From the NCBI GenBank assembly GCA_016795425.1, contig JAEUHG010000184.1:1-64000 (forward strand): a stretch of DNA of 64,000 nt, read 5' to 3'. Position numbers and translations under genes: made by a program. The notes beneath the pieces are model-generated. The model was given only the letters and a program-made list of their open reading frames with translations, was not told the DNA's origin and made no database searches. Numbering within the stretch: the stretch's first letter is position 1; every line of letters begins with the position of its first letter. This document shows, one piece after another, positions 1 to 8,771 of the stretch. Source of the stretch: Verrucomicrobiales bacterium (lineage in GTDB: Bacteria; Verrucomicrobiota; Verrucomicrobiia; Limisphaerales; CAIMTB01).

Positions 1-330
1 GGCGGTCTGGATCTGACCGGAGGCACGTTGCGCATCCCTGGGGGACGACTGGACATCCTGGACACGCAGACCATCGAGGGCGGGACGGTGGAGCTACTGG
101 GCTCGGCGTCGTGGTCGTACCTGGCGATACCGGCGCAGAAGACCCTGACCTTGAGCGCCTCCACGTTACTGCGTGGGGGACCGGGATGGGTGCAAGGCGA
201 GGGAACATTGCGAAACCTCGGTGTGATTCGTGCCGATGTCGCGGGTGCGACCTTGCGGATCCGACCGGCGGTGTTCCTCAATGAAGGAACCATCGTCACC
301 GCTAATGGCGGGATCCTGGATGCTCCCTAG
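1..330 (+). CDS. C-terminal end of a beta-repeat surface or autotransporter-like protein (partial)
   Basis: The reading frame is open from the first base of the window, so the 5' part of the gene lies outside. The visible 109 residues are short glycine-rich beta strands of the type 'GGTLRI..GGTVEL..GTLRNLGVI', a pattern typical of filamentous or autotransporter-associated beta-strand repeats in secreted proteins. The chain ends at 'NGGILDAP' without a membrane barrel, PEP-CTERM or LPXTG signal. The function cannot be told. The tail of any beta-helix protein would look alike. Confidence 0.6.
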   Translation, partial: GGLDLTGGTLRIPGGRLDILDTQTIEGGTVELLGSASWSYLAIPAQKTLTLSASTLLRGGPGWVQGEGTLRNLGVIRADVAGATLRIRPAVFLNEGTIVTANGGILDAP

Positions 331-351
331 GCAGGGTTCTGCAACCGGGCA

Positions 352-1494
352 TCAACTCAGACCGGCGATTCGGAGCGTGAGGGATTCGTAGCCCACCGAG
401 CGCTGGTAACGGGCTTCCTTCTCCTGGTGCTCTCGCGCGTCGAGGATCTGGATGGATTGGACCCGCTGGACGCACTGCGCGAGCAGCGTTCGCAAGATCA
501 GCCGTGCGTGGGCGGCTCCCAGGCAGAGGTGGGCACCGAAGCCAAAGGCGAGGTGCGGGTTGGGTTTGCGATCGAGGCGAATCTGCGTTGGGGCGTCGAA
601 GACGGTTTCATCCAGGTTGGCGGAAGCCCAACACAACGACGCGCGACCTCCCGGCTTCACGGTGACTCCGTGAACATTGGTTTCCACCGGGCAGACGCGA
701 CCGATATGGGTGAGCGGCGTTCCGACCCGGTAGAACTCCTCCACCGCGTGGGTGATGCGGCTGGGATCCTCCCGCAGAAAGCCCAACGACTCAGGGTGGC
801 GCGCGAGGTAGGCGAGCGTCGATGAGATCGTGTGGATGACGGTATCGCGTCCGCCGGCAAAGGTGAGATTGCCAAAGCCCATCATTTCCTCACGGGTCAA
901 CGGGCGACCGTGGAACGTGGCCTGGGTCAGCGCGCTGAAGAAATCACTGCCGGGTTGAGACGCTGCACGGTCGAAGCGCTCGTGCAGATAGGTTTCCAGT
1001 GCCGAACCCTTCGAGGCTCCATCACGAAACACATGGGTACCCCAGCTGATCCAGAGCGTGGCCTCTGACTCGTCGACATTCAGCAGGAAGGCCAGCGCGC
1101 GGGATTGGATTGGCAGGGCGAATTCGCGCACCACTTCGACGTGATCGCGCTTTATGGCTTCAGCGAGCATGCCGCCGATCAGCGCCTCCACTTGCGCGAT
1201 CATCCCGGGATCCTTGGCTCGTTGGAAAAACGGCTCGACGATCTTCCGGTAATCCGTGTGGTCCGGGGGATCAGTCTCCACCGGGATTTGCCGCATGGAT
1301 CGGACGTTCTCTTCCGAGGGGATGGGGATTCGGAAGGGTGCATCCGAACTGAAGGTCTTCCAGTCCTTGGCGGCTTTGCGGACGTCCTCGTGGCGGAGGA
1401 TCATCGGCACGTTCTCGCCCTGGAAATTGCATTCGAGCACTCCGTCCTCGCGACGGGCTTCGCGGAAAGGATCAGAGATATCGTCGGTGGCCAT
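352..1494 (-). CDS. Cytochrome P450
   Basis: A 380-residue soluble bacterial P450, a heme-thiolate monooxygenase that needs separate redox partners. Visible motifs in order are the I-helix acid-alcohol pair in 'FAGGRDTVIHTI' (about residues 210-221), the K-helix ExxR in 'EEFYRVGTP' (about 249), and the heme loop 'FGFGAHLCLG' with the proximal cysteine near residue 323. The N-terminus has no membrane anchor, as expected for class I enzymes. The length is slightly below the usual 400, mainly from a short N-terminus. The start ATG at 1494 follows a weak GGGAC element. No ferredoxin or reductase lies beside it. The ferredoxin at 63.7 kb is too distant to assume partnership. The substrate is unknown. 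Confidence 0.93.
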   Translation of the reverse strand: MATDDISDPFREARREDGVLECNFQGENVPMILRHEDVRKAAKDWKTFSSDAPFRIPIPSEENVRSMRQIPVETDPPDHTDYRKIVEPFFQRAKDPGMIAQVEALIGGMLAEAIKRDHVEVVREFALPIQSRALAFLLNVDESEATLWISWGTHVFRDGASKGSALETYLHERFDRAASQPGSDFFSALTQATFHGRPLTREEMMGFGNLTFAGGRDTVIHTISSTLAYLARHPESLGFLREDPSRITHAVEEFYRVGTPLTHIGRVCPVETNVHGVTVKPGGRASLCWASANLDETVFDAPTQIRLDRKPNPHLAFGFGAHLCLGAAHARLILRTLLAQCVQRVQSIQILDAREHQEKEARYQRSVGYESLTLRIAGLS

Positions 1495-1672
1495 GTTGAC
1501 GTCCCTTCACTGCACCGGGAATCCCTTGATCGTCAAGAATCCGAACTTGCCGGAAAGCTCCCAAACGGGGCATCAACCGGTGCGAAATTCACCCGGCGGC
1601 GCTGACCTCTGTGGATGGGGTGTTGGGCCGGAGCCAGGCCGAGGCGGGTGGCCATTTCCGAATGACGACGAC

Positions 1673-3193
1673 ATGAGAACCAACCTGACTCGGTGGGGGT
1701 GGGTGGCGGCGATGATTCCTGCGATGGCGTTGGCGGCGGCCGCGTCCGCGGCGGGACTTCCCCGCAGCACGCCAGAGGCGCAAGGGGTGTCTTCCGCGGC
1801 GTTGGTGGACCTGGTTGAGGCGCTCGACCAGAAAATCCCAGGCATGCACAGCATCATGGTCGTGCGCCACGGACGTGTGATTGCCGAGGGTTGGTGGGGA
1901 CCGTATGCGGCCGAGCACAACCACGTCCTCTATTCGCTGAGCAAGAGTTTCACCTCGACCGCGATGGGATTCGCCGTCGCCGAGGGTCGGTTGAGTATCG
2001 ACGACGAAGTGATGAAGTTTTTCCCGGGAGATTGGCCGACCGAGGTTAGCAACAACCTCAAGGCCATGCGGGTGCGGGACATTCTCACCATGACAACCGG
2101 GCACCAGGACGAGCCCCCCGTGTCACCCGGGGAAATGTCGGCGAAATCGTTCCTGGCCCAGGCGGTGCCGCACCTTCCAGGCACGCACTTCAAGTACAAT
2201 ACGCCAGCGACCTTCATGCAGTCCGCCATCGTGCAAAAGCTCACCGGCCAGACGGTGCTCGAATACCTGCGTCCGCGACTGTTTGAGCCATTGGGAATCG
2301 AGAACCCGGTCTGGGACACGAATTTCGAGGGTATTTGCCTGGGTGGATACGGCCTGCGGGTGCGGACCGAGGACATCGCCAAATTTGGGCAGTTCTATCT
2401 GCAGAAGGGTCGATGGAACGGGAAGGAATGGTTGCCGGCCGGATGGGTGGCCATGGCCACCTCGAAGCAGGTGTCGAACGGCAGCAACCCCATGAGTGAC
2501 TGGAACCAGGGTTATGGATTTCAATTCTGGCGCTGCCGCCACCAGGCCTTTCGCGGAGACGGCGCCTTCGGCCAGTACTGCGTGGTTCTTCCAGACCAGG
2601 ATGCAGTGGTCGCCATCACCAGCGGGACGGGCGACATGCAGGCGGTGTTGAATCTGCTGTGGGATAAACTGCTTCCCGCCCTCGGTTCCCGAAAGCTGCG
2701 CTCAGATCATGCGGGACAGTCCCGCTTGCACCACCTGCTCAAGGGGTTGGAGGTGCCCGCGCCGGCTGGAGAAGCCACTTCCCCCATCGCCTCCAAAGTG
2801 CTGGGACGGCGCTACGACTTTCCTGCCAATGATCAGAAACTCGAGAGCGTGATGATCCAGGCCGAGGCAGGAGGATCGGAGGTGGTGGCCACCCTGCGGA
2901 TCCAGGGCATCGAGGTCCGGCTGCCGGCGGGACATCGTCAATGGCGGGCCGGACGCACCGCCTTCCCGGCCGGCCTTCTGGCGCAGTTTCCCGATGAACC
3001 GGTGGCGGGAAAATTCGCATGGGTGGCCTCGGACACGCTGGTCCTCAAAGCCTGCGCCTACGAGACGCCGTTCCACGTTCAGCTGAAGTTCCGATTTGAC
3101 GGAGACCAAGTCACCCTTGACCGCGAGGTCAATGTCGCCTTCGGCCCTTCCAAGTTTCCCAGCCTGGCAGGTCGGACCAAGGCGCCGCGCTGA
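1673..3193 (+). CDS. Secreted serine hydrolase, beta-lactamase/PBP class C fold
   Basis: I start this 506-residue protein at ATG 1673 because a clear signal peptide follows ('MRTNLTRWGWVAAMIPAMAL' and an alanine-rich end). The frame stays open further upstream, but that stretch lacks a signal peptide or domain. The class C beta-lactamase-like fold shows the SxxK motif in 'YSLSKSF' (Ser88, Lys91), a Tyr motif 'KYNTP' near residue 175 in the place of YxN, and 'GDGAFGQ' near 294 in the place of the third motif. Such enzymes are usually esterases or D-amino-acid peptidases rather than true beta-lactamases. The last 150 residues form an extra domain that I do not recognise. It diverges from the P450 gene, with 178 bp between their starts. 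Confidence 0.88.
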   Translation: MRTNLTRWGWVAAMIPAMALAAAASAAGLPRSTPEAQGVSSAALVDLVEALDQKIPGMHSIMVVRHGRVIAEGWWGPYAAEHNHVLYSLSKSFTSTAMGFAVAEGRLSIDDEVMKFFPGDWPTEVSNNLKAMRVRDILTMTTGHQDEPPVSPGEMSAKSFLAQAVPHLPGTHFKYNTPATFMQSAIVQKLTGQTVLEYLRPRLFEPLGIENPVWDTNFEGICLGGYGLRVRTEDIAKFGQFYLQKGRWNGKEWLPAGWVAMATSKQVSNGSNPMSDWNQGYGFQFWRCRHQAFRGDGAFGQYCVVLPDQDAVVAITSGTGDMQAVLNLLWDKLLPALGSRKLRSDHAGQSRLHHLLKGLEVPAPAGEATSPIASKVLGRRYDFPANDQKLESVMIQAEAGGSEVVATLRIQGIEVRLPAGHRQWRAGRTAFPAGLLAQFPDEPVAGKFAWVASDTLVLKACAYETPFHVQLKFRFDGDQVTLDREVNVAFGPSKFPSLAGRTKAPR

Positions 3194-3228
3194 GTTGAGG
3201 AACGTTCCCGGTCCATCCGGGAGGGCAC

Positions 3229-3672
3229 CTATCGACGGTACACGAAGACCATGCCTTCGTTGGTCATCGTGAACCGGTCGCCCGTGACGCTTCCCAAAGT
3301 GATTCCGGCGCCTTGCCATTTCATCCGGAGCTGATTGTCCGTTCGGGTATACTTGGCGTCGACCTTGCGGTGGACTTCGGTGCCCGACGGCGGGACGAAG
3401 GTGGTTTCGCTGGAACAGGTGCCGTCGGGGCGAATGACGAATTCGCCCGCCCGAATTTCAAGTCGGGTCCCGTCATGATTCACCGAGGCTGGCATCGCCT
3501 TGCCATCGACATCGGCAAGTCGGTAGGTGGCGCTGATATCGGCGTTGCTGGCCTGGTTGGCGGGACGCTGGCACCCGGCGCCGAAGGCCAGGGCGGCCAG
3601 GACTGCGAGGAGGAGACCGGGGCGGCGGGCCGAGTTGGTGAATGGAGAGGAGAGCGACGTAGGCGTCTTCAT
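3229..3672 (-). CDS. Hypothetical lipoprotein
   Basis: A 147-residue protein with a lipoprotein signal peptide: basic start, hydrophobic 'GLLLAVLAALAF', then the lipobox 'FGAGC' with the modified cysteine at residue 34. I chose ATG 3672 because it places this signal at the N-terminus; an upstream in-frame ATG would bury it. The mature part is a small beta-rich domain ('RLEIRAGEFVIRPDGTCSSE', 'NQLRMKWQGAGITLGSVTG'), like single-domain lipoproteins of unknown function that compare a property with a reference formula. It converges with the serine hydrolase, 35 bp apart. No function is assigned. Confidence 0.75.
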   Translation of the reverse strand: MKTPTSLSSPFTNSARRPGLLLAVLAALAFGAGCQRPANQASNADISATYRLADVDGKAMPASVNHDGTRLEIRAGEFVIRPDGTCSSETTFVPPSGTEVHRKVDAKYTRTDNQLRMKWQGAGITLGSVTGDRFTMTNEGMVFVYRR

Positions 3673-3830
3673 GGGCTGGATGTAACACCCGCCAGCCGGG
3701 GTACCGTGAATTGATATTCGAGATGCTTGCATCAGCCGGCTCAATCAGCCATCGCAGCCCTGTTTCAGTCCATTTTCGCGTGGACTCCGACCGTAAGCCC
3801 CGCGACTGTCGGCGGCATCCTTTGAACGCC

Positions 3831-4664
3831 ATGGACCGTCTTGTCGTTGAATCCCTCTTACATCCCACGGACTTTTCAGAGACCGACAGCGGGGCCGTGG
3901 CGCACGCGTTGAAGATCGCGCTGGCGGCCAAGGCGAAGTTGACCTTTTTGCATGTTGGCCAGAAGGGGACCGACGTGGATTGGGCCGATTTTCCTCAGAT
4001 TCGCAAGGTGCTGGCGGCTTGGGGGGTGGTGGGAGCGGAGGCTGGCCAGGAGGAGGTGCTGGCGACGGGGATGCAGGTACGGAAGAGCCTGCGGAAGGGC
4101 GAGGATGTGGTGGCGGAGATTGTGGGGGAAGCGGGGGCCGGGGATGCCGATCTGATCGTGTTGGCCACCCATCAGCGGCAGGGAGTCGCGCGGTGGCTGA
4201 GCAAGCCTCTGGCTGAGACCATTGCGCGGGAAGCCCGGAAACCGACCCTGTTCGTGCCACGCCAGGTGGAAGGTTTCGTGAGGCGTGAGACGGGCCACCT
4301 GCATTTCGATAACGTGCTCATCCCCATTGCTAAACATCCGCGACCCAAGCATGCCTTGGAGGTGGCCACAGGATTGGCGGGTTTGCTCGGTGCCCGGCCC
4401 GTGACGTTTTCGCTATTGTTTGTCGGGCCGCAGGATCGCCGTCCAAAGGTGGAAACGCCGCAGGTGGAGGGGTGGACCTTTCGCGAGGTGTCGGGCGAGG
4501 GCGACGTGGTGGGCGCGATCCTGGATGAGAGCGAGGAGGTGGGGGCGGACCTGATCGTGATGGCGACGGATGGGCGGGAAGGATTCCTGGACGCGTTACG
4601 TGGCACAACGACGGAGCAGGTGTTGCGAGGGGCGAAATGTCCGTTGCTGGCGGTGCCCGCCTGA
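3831..4664 (+). CDS. Tandem-domain universal stress protein
   Basis: Two UspA domains make up 277 residues. Domain 1 (about 1-142) begins 'HPTDFSETDSGAVAHALK' and closes with 'DLIVLATHQRQGVARWLSKP' and 'KPTLFVP'. Domain 2 (about 155-277) begins 'FDNVLIPIAKHPRPKHALEV' and closes with 'DLIVMATDGREGFLDALRG' and 'CPLLAVPA'. Such proteins bind ATP or AMP and help cells endure stress. Start ATG 3831 precedes the first beta strand directly. The open frame reaches further upstream, but that part has no Usp features. The gene is divergent from the lipoprotein and lies upstream of prs on the same strand. Confidence 0.92.
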   Translation: MDRLVVESLLHPTDFSETDSGAVAHALKIALAAKAKLTFLHVGQKGTDVDWADFPQIRKVLAAWGVVGAEAGQEEVLATGMQVRKSLRKGEDVVAEIVGEAGAGDADLIVLATHQRQGVARWLSKPLAETIAREARKPTLFVPRQVEGFVRRETGHLHFDNVLIPIAKHPRPKHALEVATGLAGLLGARPVTFSLLFVGPQDRRPKVETPQVEGWTFREVSGEGDVVGAILDESEEVGADLIVMATDGREGFLDALRGTTTEQVLRGAKCPLLAVPA

Positions 4665-4807
4665 GAAGGTTTCAGGGATGTCACAAACCGCTTGGCCGTC
4701 CGGATCCCGCTGCATACGCTCGGCGCGTTACCGATCGCAGCCATACCACCGATCCCATCGAGGGGGGCTTCCCTGACGAACCATCCGCAGCCTTATCCGC
4801 CAATACC

Positions 4808-5752
4808 GTGAAGATCTTCAGCGGCAACTCCAATTTACCGTTGGCCGAATCCATCTGTGCCAGCATCGGGGTCGAGTTGGGTCGATCCGTGTGCACTTCG
4901 TTTCCCGACGGGGAAACCTTCATCAAGATCGAAGAGAACGTTCGAGGTGAGGACGTGTTCGTGGTGCAGTCCACCTGCCCGCCCACGAATCACAATCTGA
5001 TGGAGATGTTCATCATGATCGACGCCTTGCGGCGGGCGAGTGCGTCCCGCATCACGGCGGTGATTCCTTTTTATGGGTACGCACGGCAGGATCGGAAGGA
5101 TCAGCCGCGGGTGCCGATCACGGCGAAGCTGGTGGCCAACCTCATCGTGGCGGCCGGGGCGCATCGGGTCCTGACCATGGATCTGCACGCGCAGCAGATC
5201 CAGGGATTCTTCGATATTCCCGTCGATCATCTGTATGCCGCGCCGGTCATCTACGAGCACGTGCGGAAGAAGAACCTGAAGAATCTGGTGGTGGTGAGTC
5301 CGGATGTGGGTGGCATCAAGATGGCGCATGCGTATTCGCAGGTCCTTGGCGCCGGTTTGGCCATCGTTGCCAAGCGCCGCAAGAGTGCCACCGAGGTCGA
5401 ATCCATGACCGTCATCGGGGAGATCCGGGGCAAGACGGTGCTCATGGTGGACGACCTGACGGAAACCGCGGGCACCCTCACCTCGGCGGCCCGGTTGCTG
5501 GAGTCCAAGGGGGCCAAACAGATCTTCGCTTGCGTGTCGCATGCCTTGTTGACGGACGTGGCTGTGGAGCGCCTGCGGAAATCGAATATTGACGAACTCA
5601 TCACCACTGATACGGTCCCCCGCCCCGCTTATAGCGGTTTCAAACTCACCACACTGTCCGTGGCGGGTTTGCTGGGAGAGGCCATCAAGCGAATTCATAG
5701 TAATTCGTCGGTGACCTCCCTTTTTGAATTCAAGGGCGGGCGTACCAGTTAG
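4808..5752 (+). CDS. prs: Ribose-phosphate pyrophosphokinase (PRPP synthetase)
   Basis: Makes PRPP from ribose 5-phosphate and ATP for nucleotide, histidine and tryptophan synthesis. From GTG 4808 the protein is 314 residues, the normal family length, and starts 'MKIFSGNSNLPLA' as family members do. No ATG gives a matching start; the open frame extends upstream without family similarity. Landmarks are 'FPDGETFIKI', the ATP-loop region 'FYGYARQDRKD', the signature 'DLHAQQIQGFFDIPVDHL' (about 125-142), and the PRPP-binding loop 'VDDLTETAGT' (about 213-222). That loop carries Glu where most enzymes have Asp before TAGT. It heads a translation gene cluster running to rplI. Confidence 0.96.
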   Translation: MKIFSGNSNLPLAESICASIGVELGRSVCTSFPDGETFIKIEENVRGEDVFVVQSTCPPTNHNLMEMFIMIDALRRASASRITAVIPFYGYARQDRKDQPRVPITAKLVANLIVAAGAHRVLTMDLHAQQIQGFFDIPVDHLYAAPVIYEHVRKKNLKNLVVVSPDVGGIKMAHAYSQVLGAGLAIVAKRRKSATEVESMTVIGEIRGKTVLMVDDLTETAGTLTSAARLLESKGAKQIFACVSHALLTDVAVERLRKSNIDELITTDTVPRPAYSGFKLTTLSVAGLLGEAIKRIHSNSSVTSLFEFKGGRTS

Positions 5753-5788
5753 GTAAGCTGGAGACCGCCGAGAGAGAGTTGTCGACGA

Positions 5789-6520
5789 ATGAAATCGGTT
5801 CCTTTGACCGCCTATGCGCGCAGCGTCACCGGCCGCAACGCCGTAAAGAAGCTGCGTACCTCCGGCCGCGTGCCCACCGTAATCTATGGTCGGAAGTGCG
5901 ACGCCAAGACCCTCGAACTGAATCAGCGTGATCTGGAGAAGCTGATTTCACACTCGGCCTCCGAGAACATCCTGGTCGACCTCGAGATCGCCGGCGACGG
6001 CGCTCCGAAGCGTCTGGCTCTGGTGCAGGACGTTCAGCACGATCCCCTCACGGGCAAGGTGTTGCACATCGATTTTCACGAGGTGTCAGCCGATGAGAAG
6101 GTCACCATCACGGTGCCGCTCGAGACGGTGGGTACCCCGGTGGGTGTCAAGGACGGCGGGGTGCTTGAGCACGTGTTGTTCAAGCTGAAGGTGCGCGCGC
6201 TGCCGGCCGATCTCCCGTTGGTTCTGGAGGTGGATGTCACCAACTTGGCCTTGGGCAAGGTGTTGCACCTGGGCGAGATTCCCGCCCCTGCCGGGGTGGA
6301 AATCCTGGGTGACAAGGGCGTGCCCGTGCTGGCCGTGCAGACGCCGAAGAGCGAAGCCGAGGAAGCGGCGGCCGAGGCGACGGCGACGACGCCGACCGAG
6401 GTCGAAATGATCAAGGAGAAGAAGGGCGAGGAAGGTGCCGCACCGGCGGAGGGTGGCAAGAAGCCCGAGAAGGCGGCCGACAAGGCAGCCGAGAAGCCGG
6501 CCAAGGCCGAGAAGAAGTAG
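5789..6520 (+). CDS. rplY: 50S ribosomal protein bL25, long Ctc form
   Basis: Binds 5S rRNA in the large ribosomal subunit. The 243-residue protein has the N-terminal 5S-binding beta barrel (about 1-95: 'YARSVTGRNAVKKLRTSGRV', 'TVIYGRK') and the C-terminal TL5/Ctc domain (about 98-190: 'HIDFHEVSADEKVTITVPLE', 'VLEHVLFKLKVRALPADLPL'). It ends in a low-complexity Ala/Glu/Lys tail of about 50 residues. The gene follows prs by 36 bp, a pairing seen in many bacteria, with a GA-rich stretch ahead of ATG 5789 that may serve for ribosome binding. Confidence 0.95.
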   Translation: MKSVPLTAYARSVTGRNAVKKLRTSGRVPTVIYGRKCDAKTLELNQRDLEKLISHSASENILVDLEIAGDGAPKRLALVQDVQHDPLTGKVLHIDFHEVSADEKVTITVPLETVGTPVGVKDGGVLEHVLFKLKVRALPADLPLVLEVDVTNLALGKVLHLGEIPAPAGVEILGDKGVPVLAVQTPKSEAEEAAAEATATTPTEVEMIKEKKGEEGAAPAEGGKKPEKAADKAAEKPAKAEKK

Positions 6521-6583
6521 GCATGGCGCCGGCCGGGATCGGCAGGCAACCCTCGCAAGTGGGTCTGACCAGAATCCGGATCG

Positions 6584-7168
6584 GTGTCGCTGCCGCTTCT
6601 CATCGCAGGTCTTGGAAATCCGGGCGCCGAGTATGCCCGGACTCGGCACAACGCCGGGTTTTTGGTTTTGGAAGAACTGGCGAGGGATTGGCGGGTCGAT
6701 TGGAGGCAGGAGCCTCGGTTCGAGTCGTCGGTCGCCAGGGCCGATCGCGGGGGGCGGGTGGTATGGCTGGTTCGACCGTTGACGTTCATGAACGCCAGCG
6801 GGGAAGCGGTCGGAGCGGTCGCCCGGTATTACCGGGTGCCGGTCGAGCAGATTTTGGTGGTGGTCGATGATGCCGACCTGCCGCTGGGCACGGTCCGACT
6901 AAGACCGGACGGCAGCAGTGGTGGGCATCACGGGTTGGAGTCGGTGGAGGCCCATTTGGGGACGCGCAAGTATGCGCGTCAGCGACTGGGAATCGGCCGA
7001 TTGGAGTCGGGCGTGCGTCAGATCACCGGGCACGTATTGGGTCGGTTTTCCGCCGAAGAGGCGGAGGTTTTCGAGCGGGTTCTGAGACACGCGGTGTCGC
7101 AGGTGACCTGCTGGCTGGACGAAGGAATTGAAAAGGCGATGGCTCGTTACAACGGGCCTGCCAGGTAA
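6584..7168 (+). CDS. pth: Peptidyl-tRNA hydrolase
   Basis: Releases peptides from stalled peptidyl-tRNA. The 194-residue protein starts at GTG 6584 and opens 'MSLPLLIAGLGNPGAEYART', the family N-terminus. Catalytic His22 sits in 'RHNAGF', Asp95 in 'VVDDADLPLG', and the binding loop reads 'GSSGGHHGLESVEAHLGT'. Length and motif order are normal. The gene lies 63 bp after rplY and 12 bp before rpsF, so it is probably co-transcribed with both. Confidence 0.96.
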   Translation: MSLPLLIAGLGNPGAEYARTRHNAGFLVLEELARDWRVDWRQEPRFESSVARADRGGRVVWLVRPLTFMNASGEAVGAVARYYRVPVEQILVVVDDADLPLGTVRLRPDGSSGGHHGLESVEAHLGTRKYARQRLGIGRLESGVRQITGHVLGRFSAEEAEVFERVLRHAVSQVTCWLDEGIEKAMARYNGPAR

Positions 7169-7180
7169 ACGAGAAACGCC

Positions 7181-7489
7181 GTGAAACGATACGAAGGTCT
7201 GTTCATCCTGAACACAGCGGGCAAGGAAGAGGGCGTCAAGGACGTCATCGATCACATTTCCGCTGATATCACCGCCGCCGGAGGCAAGGTCGACACTGTC
7301 CAGAAGATGGACAAGCGGCAGTTTGCCCGCACGGCCAGCCGGAAGTTCCAGTCGGGGTTCTACGTCAACTTCATCTTCGAGAGCGAGCCGACCGTCCTGA
7401 CGGGGCTGCGCAGCAAGTTCCGTCTGAACGAAGATATCTTCCGCGTCGTCTTCACCGAGGCTGGTGCGAGCGCCGGCAAGACCGTTTGA
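7181..7489 (+). CDS. rpsF: 30S ribosomal protein bS6
   Basis: Small-subunit protein that binds 16S rRNA together with S18. It has 102 residues from GTG 7181, and the N-terminus 'MKRYEGLFILNTAGKEEGVK' matches the ferredoxin-like S6 fold. 'YVNFIFESEPTVLTGLRSKF' is the usual fourth-strand and helix region. The gene sits 12 bp after pth and 31 bp before ssb. The S18 gene that often follows in this cluster is missing here. Confidence 0.95.
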   Translation: MKRYEGLFILNTAGKEEGVKDVIDHISADITAAGGKVDTVQKMDKRQFARTASRKFQSGFYVNFIFESEPTVLTGLRSKFRLNEDIFRVVFTEAGASAGKTV

Positions 7490-7520
7490 ACCTCCGTTTC
7501 CGGGAACTCGTTCCCACGCC

Positions 7521-8006
7521 ATGGCCAGCTTCAACAAAGTCATTCTCCTGGGCAACCTGACTCGGGACCCGGAGCTGCGCTATACCCCCAAAGGCCAGGC
7601 AGTCGCCCGGTTAGGGCTGGCGGTGAATCGTTCCTATAAGACGGAGTCGGGCGAGACGAAGGAGGAAGTCACCTTCATTGACATTGATGCCTGGGGCAAA
7701 CAGGCCGAACTCATCGGGCAATACCTGCGCAAAGGCAGTCCGCTCTTTGTCGAAGGCCGCCTGAAGTTCGATCAATGGGATGACAAGAACACCGGCCAGA
7801 AGACCAGCAAACTTCGGGTGGTGATGGAAAACTTCCAGTTCGTTGGCGGCCCACGATCCGGTGAGGGCGGGGGCGGCCCAGGACCGTCCGGCGGACCTCC
7901 CGCTGGCGGACCCTCGATGGCCCGTCCGGCGCGTCCCGCGCAGACGGCTCCCAGCCCGGAATCTCCCGATAGCCCGCCTGGGGAAGTCGATGATGTTCCC
8001 TTCTGA
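7521..8006 (+). CDS. ssb: Single-stranded DNA-binding protein
   Basis: Coats single-stranded DNA in replication and repair. From ATG 7521 it is 161 residues. The OB fold covers about 1-112 ('MASFNKVILLGNLTRDPELR', 'FIDIDAWGKQAELIGQYLRK', 'GSPLFVEGRLKFDQWDD'), then a Gly/Pro-rich linker, then the acidic tip 'EVDDVPF' that recruits partner proteins. The open frame begins further upstream, but the family start matches ATG 7521. It lies within the ribosomal protein cluster, as in many bacteria. Confidence 0.97.
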   Translation: MASFNKVILLGNLTRDPELRYTPKGQAVARLGLAVNRSYKTESGETKEEVTFIDIDAWGKQAELIGQYLRKGSPLFVEGRLKFDQWDDKNTGQKTSKLRVVMENFQFVGGPRSGEGGGGPGPSGGPPAGGPSMARPARPAQTAPSPESPDSPPGEVDDVPF

Positions 8007-8053
8007 ATCGGGTGTCGCCCGAACCTAAACCCTTTCATTCATAGTCTCACGCC

Positions 8054-8662
8054 ATGTCCAAGACCGAACTCATTCTCGTCAAGAACGTCGTCGGGCTCGG
8101 TGCCGAAACGGATCACGTCAAGGTGGCCCCCGGCTACGCCCGCAATTACCTGATCCCCCGCGGCCTTGCCATTCCGCTCACCTCCGCCAACAAGCGGCGC
8201 CTCGAGGTGTTGAAGCAGCGCCGCGCCGAGCGCGAAGCGCATGAGCTCAATGCGATGAACGAACTCGGACGCAGTCTTTCCAAACTGACCTTGCAGCTCA
8301 AGGTGAAGACAGGCGAGGACGGCAAGATGTTCGGTGGCGTTACGCCGGGCCTCATCGCCGACGAACTGAAGAACCAGTTCGAAGCCGTTGTCGACAAGCG
8401 CAAGATCCACCTGGAACACCCGATCCGCGGAGTGGGCGACCACGAAGTGGAATTGCGTCTCCATGCCGATGTCATCGTGAAGCTGCGCGTGCACATCGAG
8501 AGCACCACGCCCCCTCCGGCGAAGGTCGAGGAACCTGCCAAGACCGCGGGTGGCAAGGGTGGCAAGGAAGGTGCCTCGGCGCGCGGCGATCGTCCCGGGC
8601 GCGGAGCCCGCGACGCGGCGAAGACCGACAAGGCCGAGAAGACTGAAAAGGCCAAGAAGTAG
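8054..8662 (+). CDS. rplI: 50S ribosomal protein bL9 with C-terminal tail
   Basis: Binds 23S rRNA near the L1 stalk. The N-terminal domain (about 1-52) reads 'LILVKNVVGLGAETDHVKVA' and 'GYARNYLIPRGLAIPLT'. A central helix and the C-terminal domain follow ('GKMFGGVTPGLIADELK', 'HPIRGVGDHEVELRLHADV'). At 202 residues it is about 50 longer than E. coli L9 because of a Lys/Gly/Ala tail after residue 153, as also seen in L25 of this cluster. It is the last gene of the cluster and is followed by a strong hairpin. Confidence 0.96.
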   Translation: MSKTELILVKNVVGLGAETDHVKVAPGYARNYLIPRGLAIPLTSANKRRLEVLKQRRAEREAHELNAMNELGRSLSKLTLQLKVKTGEDGKMFGGVTPGLIADELKNQFEAVVDKRKIHLEHPIRGVGDHEVELRLHADVIVKLRVHIESTTPPPAKVEEPAKTAGGKGGKEGASARGDRPGRGARDAAKTDKAEKTEKAKK

Positions 8663-8683
8663 TCGGCCATTCCTTTCAAGTGC

Positions 8684-8721
8684 GCGAGGCGGAATCCACC
8701 GATTCCGCCTCGCATTGTTTT
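8684..8721 (+). terminator. Rho-independent terminator after rplI
   Basis: A perfect 13-bp inverted repeat (8684-8696 with 8701-8713; GCGAGGCGGAATC paired around loop CACC) is followed by ATTGTTTT. It lies 21 bp past the rplI stop and ends the prs-rplI transcription unit. Confidence 0.88.
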
Positions 8722-8771
8722 GGGGACGTGGCTTGCGGGACGAAACCCTGTCACGCCACCATCAAGACCAC

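Noticed and set aside
3209..3226. Terminator between the convergent hydrolase and lipoprotein genes
   Set aside because: The CCCGG-CCGGG hairpin is only five pairs and has no T-run.
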